From Hyphomicrobiales bacterium (GTDB lineage: Bacteria; Pseudomonadota; Alphaproteobacteria; Rhizobiales; NORP267): a stretch of DNA of 53,231 nt. Each line of letters starts with the position of its first letter. Positions within the stretch are counted from its first letter, which is position 1. The translations under genes and the position numbers were made by a program. This document shows, piece by piece, positions 43,277 through 52,617 of this stretch. The stretch spans positions 1 through 53,231 of the forward strand of contig JAJFGZ010000058.1 in the NCBI GenBank assembly GCA_021775855.1. Reading direction: 5' to 3'. The notes beneath the pieces were generated by a model. That model was not told the DNA's origin. It ran no database searches and saw nothing but the letters and a program-made list of their open reading frames with translations.

Positions 43277-44608
43277 ATGTCAGGAAAATTCGAACAATCC
43301 ATCGAACTCTGTCTAGAACCTGCCATCGGCAGCAGCGGCCTGACCGTCGCGGATCTCAAACTTGCGACGTCCAGAACAACCGATATCCTGGCTCGGTTAC
43401 ATGGCGCCAGGGAATCCGGCGCCATGCCACTTCTGTCGTTGCCAGCACTCCAGGACGATCTGGACGAGATCAATGCCGAGGCAGAGCGCATCAGGTCCTC
43501 TGCAAGCGATGTGCTGATTTGCGGAACCGGGGGATCCAGCCTTGGCGGCCAGGCGCTCGCCCAGTTGACCGGATGGAAAACCCCGAACGGCGCCGAGGCC
43601 GTGACCAATTCGACCAGGCCCCGGATGCATTTCCTCGACAATATCGATGCTTACAGCCTGGACAATCTGATCGCAGATATTGATCTGTCGACTACCCACG
43701 TGATCGTCATTTCCAAATCCGGGTCGACGGCGGAAACCCTGTCCCAGGCGATATTGCTGATCGATGCGTATCGACAACAATGCGGGGAACAGGAAATCGG
43801 CGCGCATTTTACGGTGATCACCGAACCGGACTCGGATGGCAAAAACGGGTTGCGTCGGATCGCGGATAAATTTTCCTGTAAGGTTGTCGATCACCCACCG
43901 GGCCTTGGCGGCCGGTTCTCTGTTCTCTCCTGTGTCGGCTTGCTACCGGCGGCAATCGCGGGGGTCGATATCGCAGCCGTCCGGCGCGGCGCAAAAGACG
44001 TGCTTGACCGGGCGCTGGACGCGTCTGCTCCCGATCGCTCTGCCCCCGCCGTTGGAGCGGCGATAGCTGTAGCGCTTGGCCGCGAACTGGGGTTGAATTG
44101 CAGCGTCCTGTTTGCTTACGGCGACAGATTGGAACGGTTGACCCGCTGGTACGTTCAGCTATGGGCCGAGAGCCTTGGCAAGGATGGCCATGGCTCAACG
44201 CCGCTGGCAGCGCTCGGTCCGGTTGACCAGCATAGCCAGCTACAGCTGTTCCTCGATGGCCCGGCGGATAAATATTATACCTTTTTGACAGTCCGCAGCC
44301 GCGGCCAGGGCCGCTCAATCGATGCTGACCTAGCGGTCGAAGCAGGCGTTGGCAATATAGCAGGACACACGATCGGCGACCTTGTTGAATCCATGCACCG
44401 GGCGACGGCCGAAACCCTTGCGCGCAAAGGCCGGCCAGTGCGACACTTGTCCATTGATTCTCTCGACGCTGGCGTCATGGGCGGGTTGATGATGCATTTC
44501 ATGCTCGAGACCGTCATCGCGGCTGAATTGCTCGGGATCGATCCGTTCGATCAGCCGGCCGTCGAGGAGAGCAAGGCCCTGGCGCGGGACTTGCTCATGG
44601 ATTTATAG
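43277..44608 (+). CDS. pgi: Glucose-6-phosphate isomerase
   Basis: A 443-residue sugar isomerase, short compared with the E. coli enzyme (about 550). It carries the phosphosugar-binding ICGTGGSSLGGQAL, the ISKSGSTAETLSQ segment, and the DQHSQLQLFLDGPADKYYTF segment that contains the conserved active-site Glu/Gln-His area. It links gluconeogenesis and glycolysis by interconverting glucose-6-P and fructose-6-P. It follows the M16 pair after 27 bases and precedes mutL. Confidence 0.9.
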   Translation: MSGKFEQSIELCLEPAIGSSGLTVADLKLATSRTTDILARLHGARESGAMPLLSLPALQDDLDEINAEAERIRSSASDVLICGTGGSSLGGQALAQLTGWKTPNGAEAVTNSTRPRMHFLDNIDAYSLDNLIADIDLSTTHVIVISKSGSTAETLSQAILLIDAYRQQCGEQEIGAHFTVITEPDSDGKNGLRRIADKFSCKVVDHPPGLGGRFSVLSCVGLLPAAIAGVDIAAVRRGAKDVLDRALDASAPDRSAPAVGAAIAVALGRELGLNCSVLFAYGDRLERLTRWYVQLWAESLGKDGHGSTPLAALGPVDQHSQLQLFLDGPADKYYTFLTVRSRGQGRSIDADLAVEAGVGNIAGHTIGDLVESMHRATAETLARKGRPVRHLSIDSLDAGVMGGLMMHFMLETVIAAELLGIDPFDQPAVEESKALARDLLMDL

Positions 44609-44632
44609 AATTTTGGCAGGGAGCCGCCCGAA

Positions 44633-46444
44633 TTGGCCGTTCGTAAACTCTCAGACGCAACTATAAACCGGATTGCCGCTGGCGAAGTGGTCGAGCGCCC
44701 TGCAAGCGCAGTCAAGGAACTGGTCGAGAATGCCCTCGATGCAGGCGCTCGCACTATCGACATTTTCATCGATGCAGGTGGTCTCAATCTGATCCGTGTC
44801 ACGGACGATGGCCGGGGCATGGACGAGCACGATTTGTCACTGTCGGTGGAGCGCCACGCCACCTCGAAACTCAACGACGAAGAGTTGCTGCGCATCGATA
44901 CCCTCGGGTTCCGGGGCGAGGCCTTGCCCTCGATCGCCGCCGTTTCCAGGCTCGATATTGTAACCCGTACTCGGGACGCCGACCATGCCTGGGAACTGTC
45001 GGTCAATCTCGGGCAAAAATCCCTCATACGCCCGGCCACCTTGCAGACCGGTACCCGGATCGAGATCGAAAACCTGTTCCGCCCAACACCTGCCCGGCTT
45101 AAATTCCAGAAATCCGAGCGGGCCGAGAACGCGGCCATCACCGACGTGATCAGGCGGCTCGCCATGGCTTACCCCGAAACTGGGTTCTCGCTCACCATGG
45201 GGGAACGGAAATCACTGTCGCTACCGCCCGCGACCGGGCTGTTTGATGATGCGCGCCTGGCAAGGTTATCGCGCATCATGGGGACGGAATTCGCCGAAAA
45301 CGCGCTGCGCATCGATGCCACACGGGAGGGTATCAGATTGTCTGGATATGCCGGTTTGCCGACCCTCAATCGCGCCAACGCGCTGATGCAATATCTCTTT
45401 GTGAACGGCCGTCCGGTACGCGATAAATTGCTGTTTGGCGCCGTGCGCGGCGCGTATGCCGATGTCCTGCATCGCGGCCGCCACCCGCTGCTCGCGCTGT
45501 TTGTCGACCTGCCGCCCGTCGACGTCGATGTCAATGTCCATCCGGCCAAGGCGGAGGTCAGGTTTCGCGATCCGGGGCTTGTGCGCGGGCTGATCGTCAG
45601 CGCCCTCAAGGCGACGTTGCACCAGGCCGGTCACCGGGCATCCACCAGCGTTGGAAACGCGTCAATGGCGGCGTTCCGGACCGAGCGCCCGCCCGTCGAT
45701 CAGGCCTACCCATCAGGCTCGCCGCCCGCACACGAATCCGCGCCGGGCTTTTCAGACTCCGCCTCCGGCGTCATGGATGATCCCGCGCTGGATCTTGGAA
45801 CCGGCGCCGCCAGCGGCGATGTCGCGCCGGCTATGGCCCCCGTTACTGAGAGCGACTTCGACCACCCGCTGGGCGCGGCGCGGGCGCAGATTCATGAAAA
45901 TTATATCGTCGCCCAGACCCGCGACGGGCTTATTCTGGTGGACCAGCACGCCGCCCACGAGCGGATCGTTTTTGAGGCCATGAAAGCGTCGCTTGCGGCC
46001 TCGGGCGTTGCCCGGCAGGGCCTGTTAATCCCTGAAATCGTCGAGCTTGATCCCTCCGAAGCCGACCATCTTCTGGCGCGCGCCGGGGAACTGGCTGAAC
46101 TGGGGCTTGCTATCGAGGCCTTCGGTAGTGGTGCTATTTGCGTCCGGGAAGTGCCTGCTCTATTGGGTGAGATTGACATTGCCGGGATGATCCGGGATCT
46201 GGCGGCGGATCTGTCTGACATCGCAATGACGATCGGGCTGCGCGAGCGGCTCGAACATGTCTGCGCCACGATGGCCTGCCACGGAAGTGTGCGATCCGGT
46301 CGCCGCCTCAACGGCCAGGAAATGAACGCTTTACTGCGACAAATGGAGCAGACCCCGTTTTCCGGCCAATGCAATCACGGCCGTCCGACCTACGTTGAAT
46401 TGAAACTCAGCGATATCGAACGCCTGTTCGGCCGGCGCGGGTAG
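44633..46444 (+). CDS. mutL: DNA mismatch repair protein MutL (TTG start)
   Basis: A 603-residue GHKL ATPase. Motifs are [33 protein letters not shown] and [13 protein letters not shown] in the N-terminal half. A Pro/Ser-rich linker (about 350-420) leads to the dimerisation domain with [12 protein letters not shown] and [16 protein letters not shown]. The [12 protein letters not shown] and the late GRPT segment suggest the endonuclease-proficient MutL type. Translation starts at TTG 44633 after a GGCAGGGAG ribosome site; no ATG fits the conserved first residues. Confidence 0.97.
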   Translation: MAVRKLSDATINRIAAGEVVERPASAVKELVENALDAGARTIDIFIDAGGLNLIRVTDDGRGMDEHDLSLSVERHATSKLNDEELLRIDTLGFRGEALPSIAAVSRLDIVTRTRDADHAWELSVNLGQKSLIRPATLQTGTRIEIENLFRPTPARLKFQKSERAENAAITDVIRRLAMAYPETGFSLTMGERKSLSLPPATGLFDDARLARLSRIMGTEFAENALRIDATREGIRLSGYAGLPTLNRANALMQYLFVNGRPVRDKLLFGAVRGAYADVLHRGRHPLLALFVDLPPVDVDVNVHPAKAEVRFRDPGLVRGLIVSALKATLHQAGHRASTSVGNASMAAFRTERPPVDQAYPSGSPPAHESAPGFSDSASGVMDDPALDLGTGAASGDVAPAMAPVTESDFDHPLGAARAQIHENYIVAQTRDGLILVDQHAAHERIVFEAMKASLAASGVARQGLLIPEIVELDPSEADHLLARAGELAELGLAIEAFGSGAICVREVPALLGEIDIAGMIRDLAADLSDIAMTIGLRERLEHVCATMACHGSVRSGRRLNGQEMNALLRQMEQTPFSGQCNHGRPTYVELKLSDIERLFGRRG

Positions 46445-46494
46445 GGTAGTCACAAGACCAGCTGATTCCGATTCTTTTCCCGGCGGGGAGATTG

Positions 46495-47091
46495 TCAGGG
46501 TGAAGATGTTTCCTGTTTTCCCTCGTCTCCCGGATAGTGCAAAAAAATTATTTCGCTTTTACCCTGCCTGCGTCTGTCCCATTCAATAAAGCCTGGAGGA
46601 GATGCAAACCCGGCTGTCGCGCTATCCTCGACGACGATTATCGCGCCTTCGGCGATCCAGCCGCCCTCTCGGCAATTGGCAAGCGCAGTCTCTGCCAGGC
46701 CTAGGTCATAGGGTGGGTCTGCAAAAATCAGAGAATATTCTCCAAAACTATTGGCGTCTCCAGGCCGGGCGGCGTCTCGCTTGAATATCCGTGTGGAGCC
46801 GCCTACGCCGAGCGCTTCCACATTTTGCCGGATCAAGCCGCGCGCCATAGGGGCGTCATCCACAAAGAGAGCGAATTTGGCGCCGCGCGACAGGGCCTCG
46901 AACCCCAAAGCGCCGGTGCCGGCAAAGAGATCAAGAACACGCGTATCGGACAGGCAACCGGCATATTCGCTGTGCACAAGGATATTGAATACAGTTTCCC
47001 GGAGCCGGTCGCTGGTCGGTCTCAATTTTTGGTCGCCCGCGGGCGGAGCAGCGAGACTTTTGCCCCGGTATTTCCCGCCGACAATCCGCAT
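46495..47091 (-). CDS. rsmD: 16S rRNA (guanine966-N2)-methyltransferase
   Basis: A 198-residue Rossmann methyltransferase. It begins MRIVGGKYRGKSLAAPP, has RPTSDRLRETVFNIL, the SAM site VLDLFAGTGALGFEALSRG and the catalytic DPPY box. It methylates G966 of 16S rRNA during 30S assembly. Its ATG overlaps the rluB stop by one base (TGATG), so they are one unit. Confidence 0.96.
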   Translation of the reverse strand: MRIVGGKYRGKSLAAPPAGDQKLRPTSDRLRETVFNILVHSEYAGCLSDTRVLDLFAGTGALGFEALSRGAKFALFVDDAPMARGLIRQNVEALGVGGSTRIFKRDAARPGDANSFGEYSLIFADPPYDLGLAETALANCREGGWIAEGAIIVVEDSATAGFASPPGFIEWDRRRQGKSEIIFLHYPGDEGKQETSSP

Positions 47092-47879
47092 CAGTTTTTC
47101 GGCATGGGCGCAAGATTGAGCCCGGCGTCCCGGATACGTTTCTTGCCCAACTGGTCTAGCAGGACTTGCGGCGTGATTTCTTCCACCTCCCCGGATTTGA
47201 GCCCGCCGAGAATGAACGGGCCGTAGGAGACCCGGATCAACCGGTTGACTGTCAGGTTCAGGCTTTGCAGGACGTTCCGGATTTCACGGTTCTTGCCTTC
47301 GCGCAGCGATACCATCATCCACGTATTGTGTCCCTGACGGCGCTCGATTGTCGCTTCGATCGGTCCGTATTTGATCCCCTCGACAACGGTACCTTTTGCG
47401 AGGCGTTCCAGTGCGGTCTCCGAAATCCGGCCGTGGGCGCGCACCCGGTAGCGCCGCGCCCACCCGGTATCTGGTAATTCGAGGATGCGCGACAACGCCC
47501 CGTCATTGGTGAGCAGCAAAAGCCCTTCGGAAGTCAGGTCAAGTCGGCCGACCGAAATCAGCCGGGGCAATTCGCCCGGTAAATTGTCGAACACGGTTTT
47601 GCGGCCTTGCGGGTCGCTATGGGTCGTGACTAACCCGGACGGCTTGTGGTAGCGCCATAACCGTGTGAAATCGGCGCGTTTGACGGTTTCCCCGTCGAAC
47701 GTAATCACGTCCCCCGGACCAATCAGCACTGCTGGGCTGGTCAACGTTTTGCCGTTGACATCGACCCGCCCGGACTGGATCCAGCGCTCGGCTTGGCGCC
47801 GCGAACAGAGCCCGGCCCGTGCCATTACTTTGGCGACCCGCTCGCCAGCCGGATTGGCCTGATTATTCTCTACGGACAT
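47091..47879 (-). CDS. rluB: Large-subunit rRNA pseudouridine synthase (RluB/RsuA family)
   Basis: A 262-residue enzyme. An S4 RNA-binding domain (VAKVMARAGLCSRRQAERWI) is followed by the RsuA-type catalytic domain with GRLDLTSEGLLLLTNDG containing the catalytic Asp, and REGKNREIRNVL. It makes a pseudouridine in 23S rRNA (RluB) or less likely 16S/23S sites of RsuA/RluE/F. ATG 47879 is chosen; the long frame to 48077 lies in the divergent tadA. Paired with rsmD. Confidence 0.9.
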   Translation of the reverse strand: MSVENNQANPAGERVAKVMARAGLCSRRQAERWIQSGRVDVNGKTLTSPAVLIGPGDVITFDGETVKRADFTRLWRYHKPSGLVTTHSDPQGRKTVFDNLPGELPRLISVGRLDLTSEGLLLLTNDGALSRILELPDTGWARRYRVRAHGRISETALERLAKGTVVEGIKYGPIEATIERRQGHNTWMMVSLREGKNREIRNVLQSLNLTVNRLIRVSYGPFILGGLKSGEVEEITPQVLLDQLGKKRIRDAGLNLAPMPKN

Positions 47880-47922
47880 CGTCTCTTGACCTTGGTGGAC
47901 TGAAGCGGCAGTGAGGGCCGTC

Positions 47923-48402
47923 ATGACCGCGAACTTTTCAGAAAGACCCGGCCTCCGCAAGGGGGGGTGGATGGACCGGGCTCTAGCGCTGGCGCAATTG
48001 GCCGCTGATGCGGGCGAAGTCCCTGTCGGGGTGGTGATCGTATCGCCAACTGGCGATTTGCTCGCCGAAGCCCACAATGAAATCGTCGCAAAATGCGATC
48101 CCGCCGGTCACGCTGAAATCCTGGCTATCCGCAGGGCTGCAACTGCGTTGAAATCAGAGCGCCTGACCGGTTGTGATCTCTACGTCACGCTGGAACCCTG
48201 CGCCATGTGCGCCGCCGCAATCTCGTTCGCCCGGATCCGCCGGCTCTATTTCGCGGCATCCGACCCCAAAGGCGGTGCAGTGGAAAATGGCGTGCGGTTT
48301 TATCAAAGCACGAGTTGCCACCACAGCCCCGAAATATACGGCGGGATCGGCGCCGTTGCGGCTTCGGATATGTTGAAGACGTTTTTCGAATCGCGGCGCT
48401 AG
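47923..48402 (+). CDS. tadA: tRNA adenosine(34) deaminase
   Basis: A 159-residue zinc deaminase. The active site is H63-A-E65 in PAGHAEIL with C93 and C96 in LEPCAMC. It converts A34 of tRNA-Arg(ACG) to inosine. ATG 47923 and ATG 47971 are both possible; the latter, after a run of seven G, matches the usual TadA N-terminus more closely. It is divergent from rluB and its 3' end overlaps the patatin gene by 4 bases. Confidence 0.94.
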   Translation: MTANFSERPGLRKGGWMDRALALAQLAADAGEVPVGVVIVSPTGDLLAEAHNEIVAKCDPAGHAEILAIRRAATALKSERLTGCDLYVTLEPCAMCAAAISFARIRRLYFAASDPKGGAVENGVRFYQSTSCHHSPEIYGGIGAVAASDMLKTFFESRR

Positions 48403-49238
48403 GTCGTGTGAAATTTCTCGATCGCCTGATCCAGCGCCCGCTTCAGGTCTTCCTTGAAGGGGACAGCGGCGGCCAGAATGTCGTCAATTTTAAGAAAATC
48501 GAGCACTTTGAAATGATCCGTTGGCGGACGCAACAGGATCTCGGGGTGGAAATCTTCGAGTTTCTTGGTCGTGATGGTTTGCGACAAAATCTGCATGGCG
48601 CCGAACACGACGCTGGTGGGCGAGGGGATATCAGATTCTGCTTCGCGTACCGGCCCCCCCATGACATCCAGGGCGATAGTGATCCCGGCCCCGGGGACAT
48701 GATCAAAGGGCAGGGCGTTGGACGCGCCGCCATCGATCAACACCACATTGTCGATGATCACTGGCCTGAAAATCGCCGGCAGCGCGATTGAGGCAGCAAC
48801 TCTTGGCCGCAGTGGCCCGTCGACAAATACCTTTTCCCGCCAGCCGAAATAATCTGTTGCGATAATTTTTAGGGGGATGTCGGTGTCTTCGATGGATACC
48901 TCTACGGAATTCGGAAGGACGGTCTCCAGTACTTCCTCGGCATCGAACTGGCCGAGTTTTGCCGACCCCCATCCGATCGATACTTTTGGTCGAATTCCCC
49001 ACAATTTGGCGAGCAACGCGCCCTTGTCGTTGAGCAGTCGGGTCGTGTGGTCGCGGATTTCGCGCCCGCTGATGCCGCTGGCATAGGCCGCGCCCATCAT
49101 GGCGCCCATGCTGGTTCCGGCGATGTTGGCGGGCTTCAAACCCAACTCATCAAAAGCCTCAAGGGCAGGGATATGGGCAAGCCCACGCGCGCCACCGCCA
49201 CCAAGGACAAGCTGGATGTCAGGATTAGTCTTCGCCAC
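48399..49238 (-). CDS. Patatin-like phospholipase (GTG start)
   Basis: A 279-residue serine hydrolase. The oxyanion loop is GGGGARG (13-19), the nucleophile S43 lies in GTSMG, and the catalytic Asp is in LIDGGASN. It would release fatty acids from lipids; it lacks membrane helices. GTG 49238 overlaps the stop of the phosphotransferase gene by one base (TAGTG), which decides the start over the ATG at 49268 inside that gene. It is last in a tight four-gene minus-strand group with purD. Confidence 0.9.
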   Translation of the reverse strand: MAKTNPDIQLVLGGGGARGLAHIPALEAFDELGLKPANIAGTSMGAMMGAAYASGISGREIRDHTTRLLNDKGALLAKLWGIRPKVSIGWGSAKLGQFDAEEVLETVLPNSVEVSIEDTDIPLKIIATDYFGWREKVFVDGPLRPRVAASIALPAIFRPVIIDNVVLIDGGASNALPFDHVPGAGITIALDVMGGPVREAESDIPSPTSVVFGAMQILSQTITTKKLEDFHPEILLRPPTDHFKVLDFLKIDDILAAAVPFKEDLKRALDQAIEKFHTT

Positions 49239-50326
49239 TAAGCGCCGGCCCGCTCGGCAAATTTCCACCCGAGCTTGGCCAGCGGTTTGACCCGGGCACC
49301 GACTTTCCCGGCAACCTCACTCGCCGCCGTGCCGTCGCGCACGCGCCCGACAATCCCCTGGAGAATGGCGGCAATGCGAAACAGGTTGTAGGCGAAATAG
49401 CTGTCGATATCGGGGATGCCTTCGCGTCCGGTCGTCTCGCAATAAAGCGCTACATATTCGTCAACGCCGGGGATCCCCAACGCGTCCAGATCGAGACCGA
49501 CCAGGCTGCCGGGGCCGGCACCGCTTTCCGATTCCGGCATGATCCACTGCATCAAATGATAAGTGAAATCGGCTAGCGGATCGCCCAGTGTAGATAATTC
49601 CCAGTCGAGCACCGCTAGGATTTCCGGTGCGTCCGGCGCGAGGATCGTATTATCCAACCGGAAATCCCCGTGGATCAGGGTCGCGGGACCTTCCTCGGGA
49701 AGGTTCTCGGGCAGCCACGCGATGAGTTGCTCCATATCCGCCAATTCCTCGGTCTCGGACGCCTTGTATTGCCTTGACCAGCGGGTTACCTGACGGGCCA
49801 CGTAATTGGCCGGTTTACCGAATTCCGCAAGCCCGATCGATTCATGGTCGGTCATATGAAGCTGGGCGATGGTCCGGTTCAGCGCTTGGAAAATAGCTCG
49901 GCGTTCGGGCTTGTCGACGCCTGGAACTTCTGCGTCCCAGATGACCCGGCCGTCGACAAAATCCATGACGTAGAAGGCGGTCCCGATCACGTCCTCGTCT
50001 TCGCAAAGCACATGTGCCTTTGGGACTGGAAAACCGGTCTGGTTCAACGCACTGATCACCCGGAATTCCCGGTCCACGGCGTGGGCCGACGGGAGCAGTT
50101 TGCCCGGAGGTTTCCGGCGCATCACATATGCACCGGACGCTGCCTCGATTCTATAAGTCGGGTTCGATTGCCCGCCCTTGAACTGGCGCACGCTGATGGG
50201 GCCGGAAAATCCAGGTAACTCGGAGGCGAGATAGGTTTCCAGACGGGCTTCATCAAAACGCGCCGGTCCGGTAATCTCGCGTGTGCCGGAAAATGTCTCC
50301 TGGCGATCGATCGGGGAATTGTCCAT
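49238..50326 (-). CDS. Phosphotransferase (APH/ACAD10-like) family protein
   Basis: A 362-residue kinase-fold protein. It shows FKGGQSNPTYRIEA as nucleotide loop, a Lys-like region with MRRKPPG, the catalytic loop LIHGDFRLDN and the metal Asp in VLDWELSTLGDP. It matches the aminoglycoside phosphotransferase-like group close to acyl-CoA dehydrogenase 10/11, where it is thought to phosphorylate hydroxy-acyl groups, rather than drug-resistance enzymes. It starts 3 bases after the hydrolase gene upstream. Confidence 0.9.
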   Translation of the reverse strand: MDNSPIDRQETFSGTREITGPARFDEARLETYLASELPGFSGPISVRQFKGGQSNPTYRIEAASGAYVMRRKPPGKLLPSAHAVDREFRVISALNQTGFPVPKAHVLCEDEDVIGTAFYVMDFVDGRVIWDAEVPGVDKPERRAIFQALNRTIAQLHMTDHESIGLAEFGKPANYVARQVTRWSRQYKASETEELADMEQLIAWLPENLPEEGPATLIHGDFRLDNTILAPDAPEILAVLDWELSTLGDPLADFTYHLMQWIMPESESGAGPGSLVGLDLDALGIPGVDEYVALYCETTGREGIPDIDSYFAYNLFRIAAILQGIVGRVRDGTAASEVAGKVGARVKPLAKLGWKFAERAGA

Positions 50327-50329
50327 CGG

Positions 50330-51232
50330 CTATTTTTTCAGAAATGGTAGCAGATGCGCAAGGGTCGATTCTGAATTTTCTTCAGCAACGAAATGACCCG
50401 AATCAATGGCCGCGCCTTCGACATTCGTACCCCATTCGCGCCACACTTCCAGCGGTCCGTCTGTCTCCTGCGGGATGCCCGCCTTGCCCCAGAGTGCAAA
50501 TAGCGGGCAGCGGATCACGTTGCCCTTTTCTCTATCAAGCTCGTCGGCGCGTAGATCGTATGTTTGCCCGGACCGGTAATCTTCGCAGGTCGCGCGGATA
50601 TGCTCCTGTTTCGAAAAATGGTGGCGGTAATGGGCGAGCGCGCCGGCGCTGAAACCCGACAGGTCCCCGGCCTTGGTCCAGCTGGCAATCGTATAATCCA
50701 GGAATTCAACCGGGGCCTTTTCCAACAGCATTTCCGGTAGCGGAAAGGGCTGGGCCAGAAACAGCCAGTGATAAGTTTTCATGGCCAGTTTGACCGTAAA
50801 GTCGTGCCACATGGCGTGGGTCGGCACGATATCGAGCACGGCGACACGATTGATCCTGTCGGCGTAGTCGAGCGCCATGCGGTAAGCAACGCGCCCACCA
50901 CGGTCGTGGCCGGTAACGCGGAAATCCTCCAGGCCGAAGGAGTCCATTACCTCCACCAGATCGTTCGCCATGGCGCGCTTCGAATAGACAAAATTCAGGT
51001 TGTCGGCGGGCGGGCAGGAACTCATCCCGTAGCCCCGCAGGTCCGGGATGAGAAGCGTGAAATGTTCGGCCAGTTGTGGCGCAATCCGGTGCCACATCAC
51101 GCCGCATTGCGGGTAGCCGTGGATCAGCAACAATGGTGGTCCCGAGCCGCCTTTGCGTACAAAGATGGTGGCGTCCGACGTATCGATGAAATGGCTTTCA
51201 AACCCCGGGAAAAGATCCGGCAAGTCCGTCAT
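50330..51232 (-). CDS. Fluoroacetate/haloacetate dehalogenase-like alpha/beta hydrolase
   Basis: A 300-residue alpha/beta hydrolase. The nucleophile is D110 in TGHDRGG rather than Ser. From this ATG, every active-site position I recall for fluoroacetate dehalogenase RPA1163 falls at the same number: D110, R111, R114, D134, H155, W156, W185, Y219 and H280. These give the catalytic triad, carboxylate clamp and halide pocket. It should hydrolyse haloacetates to glycolate, though natural substrates may differ. Its start is 1 base from the end of purD, and it leads into the phosphotransferase and patatin genes, an odd setting for a dehalogenase. Confidence 0.85.
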   Translation of the reverse strand: MTDLPDLFPGFESHFIDTSDATIFVRKGGSGPPLLLIHGYPQCGVMWHRIAPQLAEHFTLLIPDLRGYGMSSCPPADNLNFVYSKRAMANDLVEVMDSFGLEDFRVTGHDRGGRVAYRMALDYADRINRVAVLDIVPTHAMWHDFTVKLAMKTYHWLFLAQPFPLPEMLLEKAPVEFLDYTIASWTKAGDLSGFSAGALAHYRHHFSKQEHIRATCEDYRSGQTYDLRADELDREKGNVIRCPLFALWGKAGIPQETDGPLEVWREWGTNVEGAAIDSGHFVAEENSESTLAHLLPFLKK

Positions 51233-51233
51233 G

Positions 51234-52508
51234 CTATATTTCCTCCTCTCGGGCGATCGCGCGCCAGCCGATATCGTTGCGGTAAAACCCCTCGGGCCAA
51301 TCAACATTGGCCAGGCGGGCATATGCTTTGTCTTTTGCTTCTCGCACGGTCTTTCCCCGTGCGGTTACATTGAGCACGCGCCCACCGCTGGCAACCAGCC
51401 GATCGCCGTCGCGCCTGGTCCCTGCATGAAATATCATCCCTGTATCGTCGTCGCCGCCAATACCCGCTATCTGGCTGCCCGTTTCATAGGCGCCGGGATA
51501 GCCCTGGGTCGCCAAAACAATCGTCAGCGCCGCATCGTCTTTCCACGATACGAGAGCGGGGTCCAGACGGCCCGCGCTCGTGGCTGCCAGAATTTCCAGC
51601 ATATCGGATTCAAGCCGCATCATCAGGACCTGACATTCCGGGTCGCCAAAGCGCACATTATATTCGATCAGCTTCGGGCCGGTATCGGTGATCATCAGCC
51701 CCGCGTAAAGCACGCCCTGGAAGGGTGTGCTGACGGCGGCCATCGCGTTTATCGTCGGGGTGATAATTTCATCCATGGCCCTCGCGACCATCGCGTCCGT
51801 CATGATCGGGGCCGGCGAATACGCGCCCATGCCGCCGGTATTCGGTCCCCGATCATTGTCGAAGGCCCGCTTGTGGTCCTGGGCGGTGCCGAACGGCACA
51901 ACCGTTTTGCCATCCGATATCACAAAAAAACTGGCTTCCTCGCCCTCTAGAAATTCCTCGATCACGACCTCGGCGCCCGCTTGCCCGAACCGCCCGCCGA
52001 GACAGTCAACAACCGCCGCAAGGGCTTCATCTTCGGTCATCGCGACGGTGACGCCTTTGCCTGCCGCCAGCCCGTCGGCCTTGACAACAATCGGTGCACC
52101 CCGGGTTCGAATATGCGCAGCCGCCGCTGCCGGATCCCGGAACCGTGCATAGCCGGCCGTCGGAATATTGTTGGCCACGCAGAGGTCTTTCATGAAACCC
52201 TTGGAGCTTTCCAGCCGGGCCGCCGCTGCCGACGGACCAAAGACCGGGACGCCCGACGCGCGGAGGTCGTCTCCAAGCCCGGCGGCCAGTGGGTCTTCGG
52301 GTCCGATCACCACGAGGCCAATTTCGGCGTGTTTGCAAAAATTGATAACCGCCTGATGATCCCCGGTGTCAATCGCAAGGCATTCGGCCAGATCCACAAT
52401 TCCTCCATTGCCTGGTGCGCAATAGAGTTTGGTGAGCAGGGGGCTCTTGTGAACCGCCCAGCAAAGCGCATGTTCCCGCCCGCCGGACCCGATGATCAGA
52501 ACATTCAC
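51234..52508 (-). CDS. purD: Phosphoribosylamine-glycine ligase (GAR synthetase)
   Basis: A 424-residue ATP-grasp ligase of purine synthesis. It opens [19 protein letters not shown], contains [45 protein letters not shown] and the metal site [11 protein letters not shown]. It joins glycine to phosphoribosylamine. It is divergent from xseA and first in a four-gene run. Confidence 0.98.
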   Translation of the reverse strand: MNVLIIGSGGREHALCWAVHKSPLLTKLYCAPGNGGIVDLAECLAIDTGDHQAVINFCKHAEIGLVVIGPEDPLAAGLGDDLRASGVPVFGPSAAAARLESSKGFMKDLCVANNIPTAGYARFRDPAAAAAHIRTRGAPIVVKADGLAAGKGVTVAMTEDEALAAVVDCLGGRFGQAGAEVVIEEFLEGEEASFFVISDGKTVVPFGTAQDHKRAFDNDRGPNTGGMGAYSPAPIMTDAMVARAMDEIITPTINAMAAVSTPFQGVLYAGLMITDTGPKLIEYNVRFGDPECQVLMMRLESDMLEILAATSAGRLDPALVSWKDDAALTIVLATQGYPGAYETGSQIAGIGGDDDTGMIFHAGTRRDGDRLVASGGRVLNVTARGKTVREAKDKAYARLANVDWPEGFYRNDIGWRAIAREEEI

Positions 52509-52617
52509 TGCGCCATTTTCCCGGTCCGTTTTCGGGGGTGAAGAATCTTCGATTCCCTTGTAGCATTACACAAAATCTGACTGAACCGGATTGGCGGAGA
52601 AATTCACCCTAAATTTC

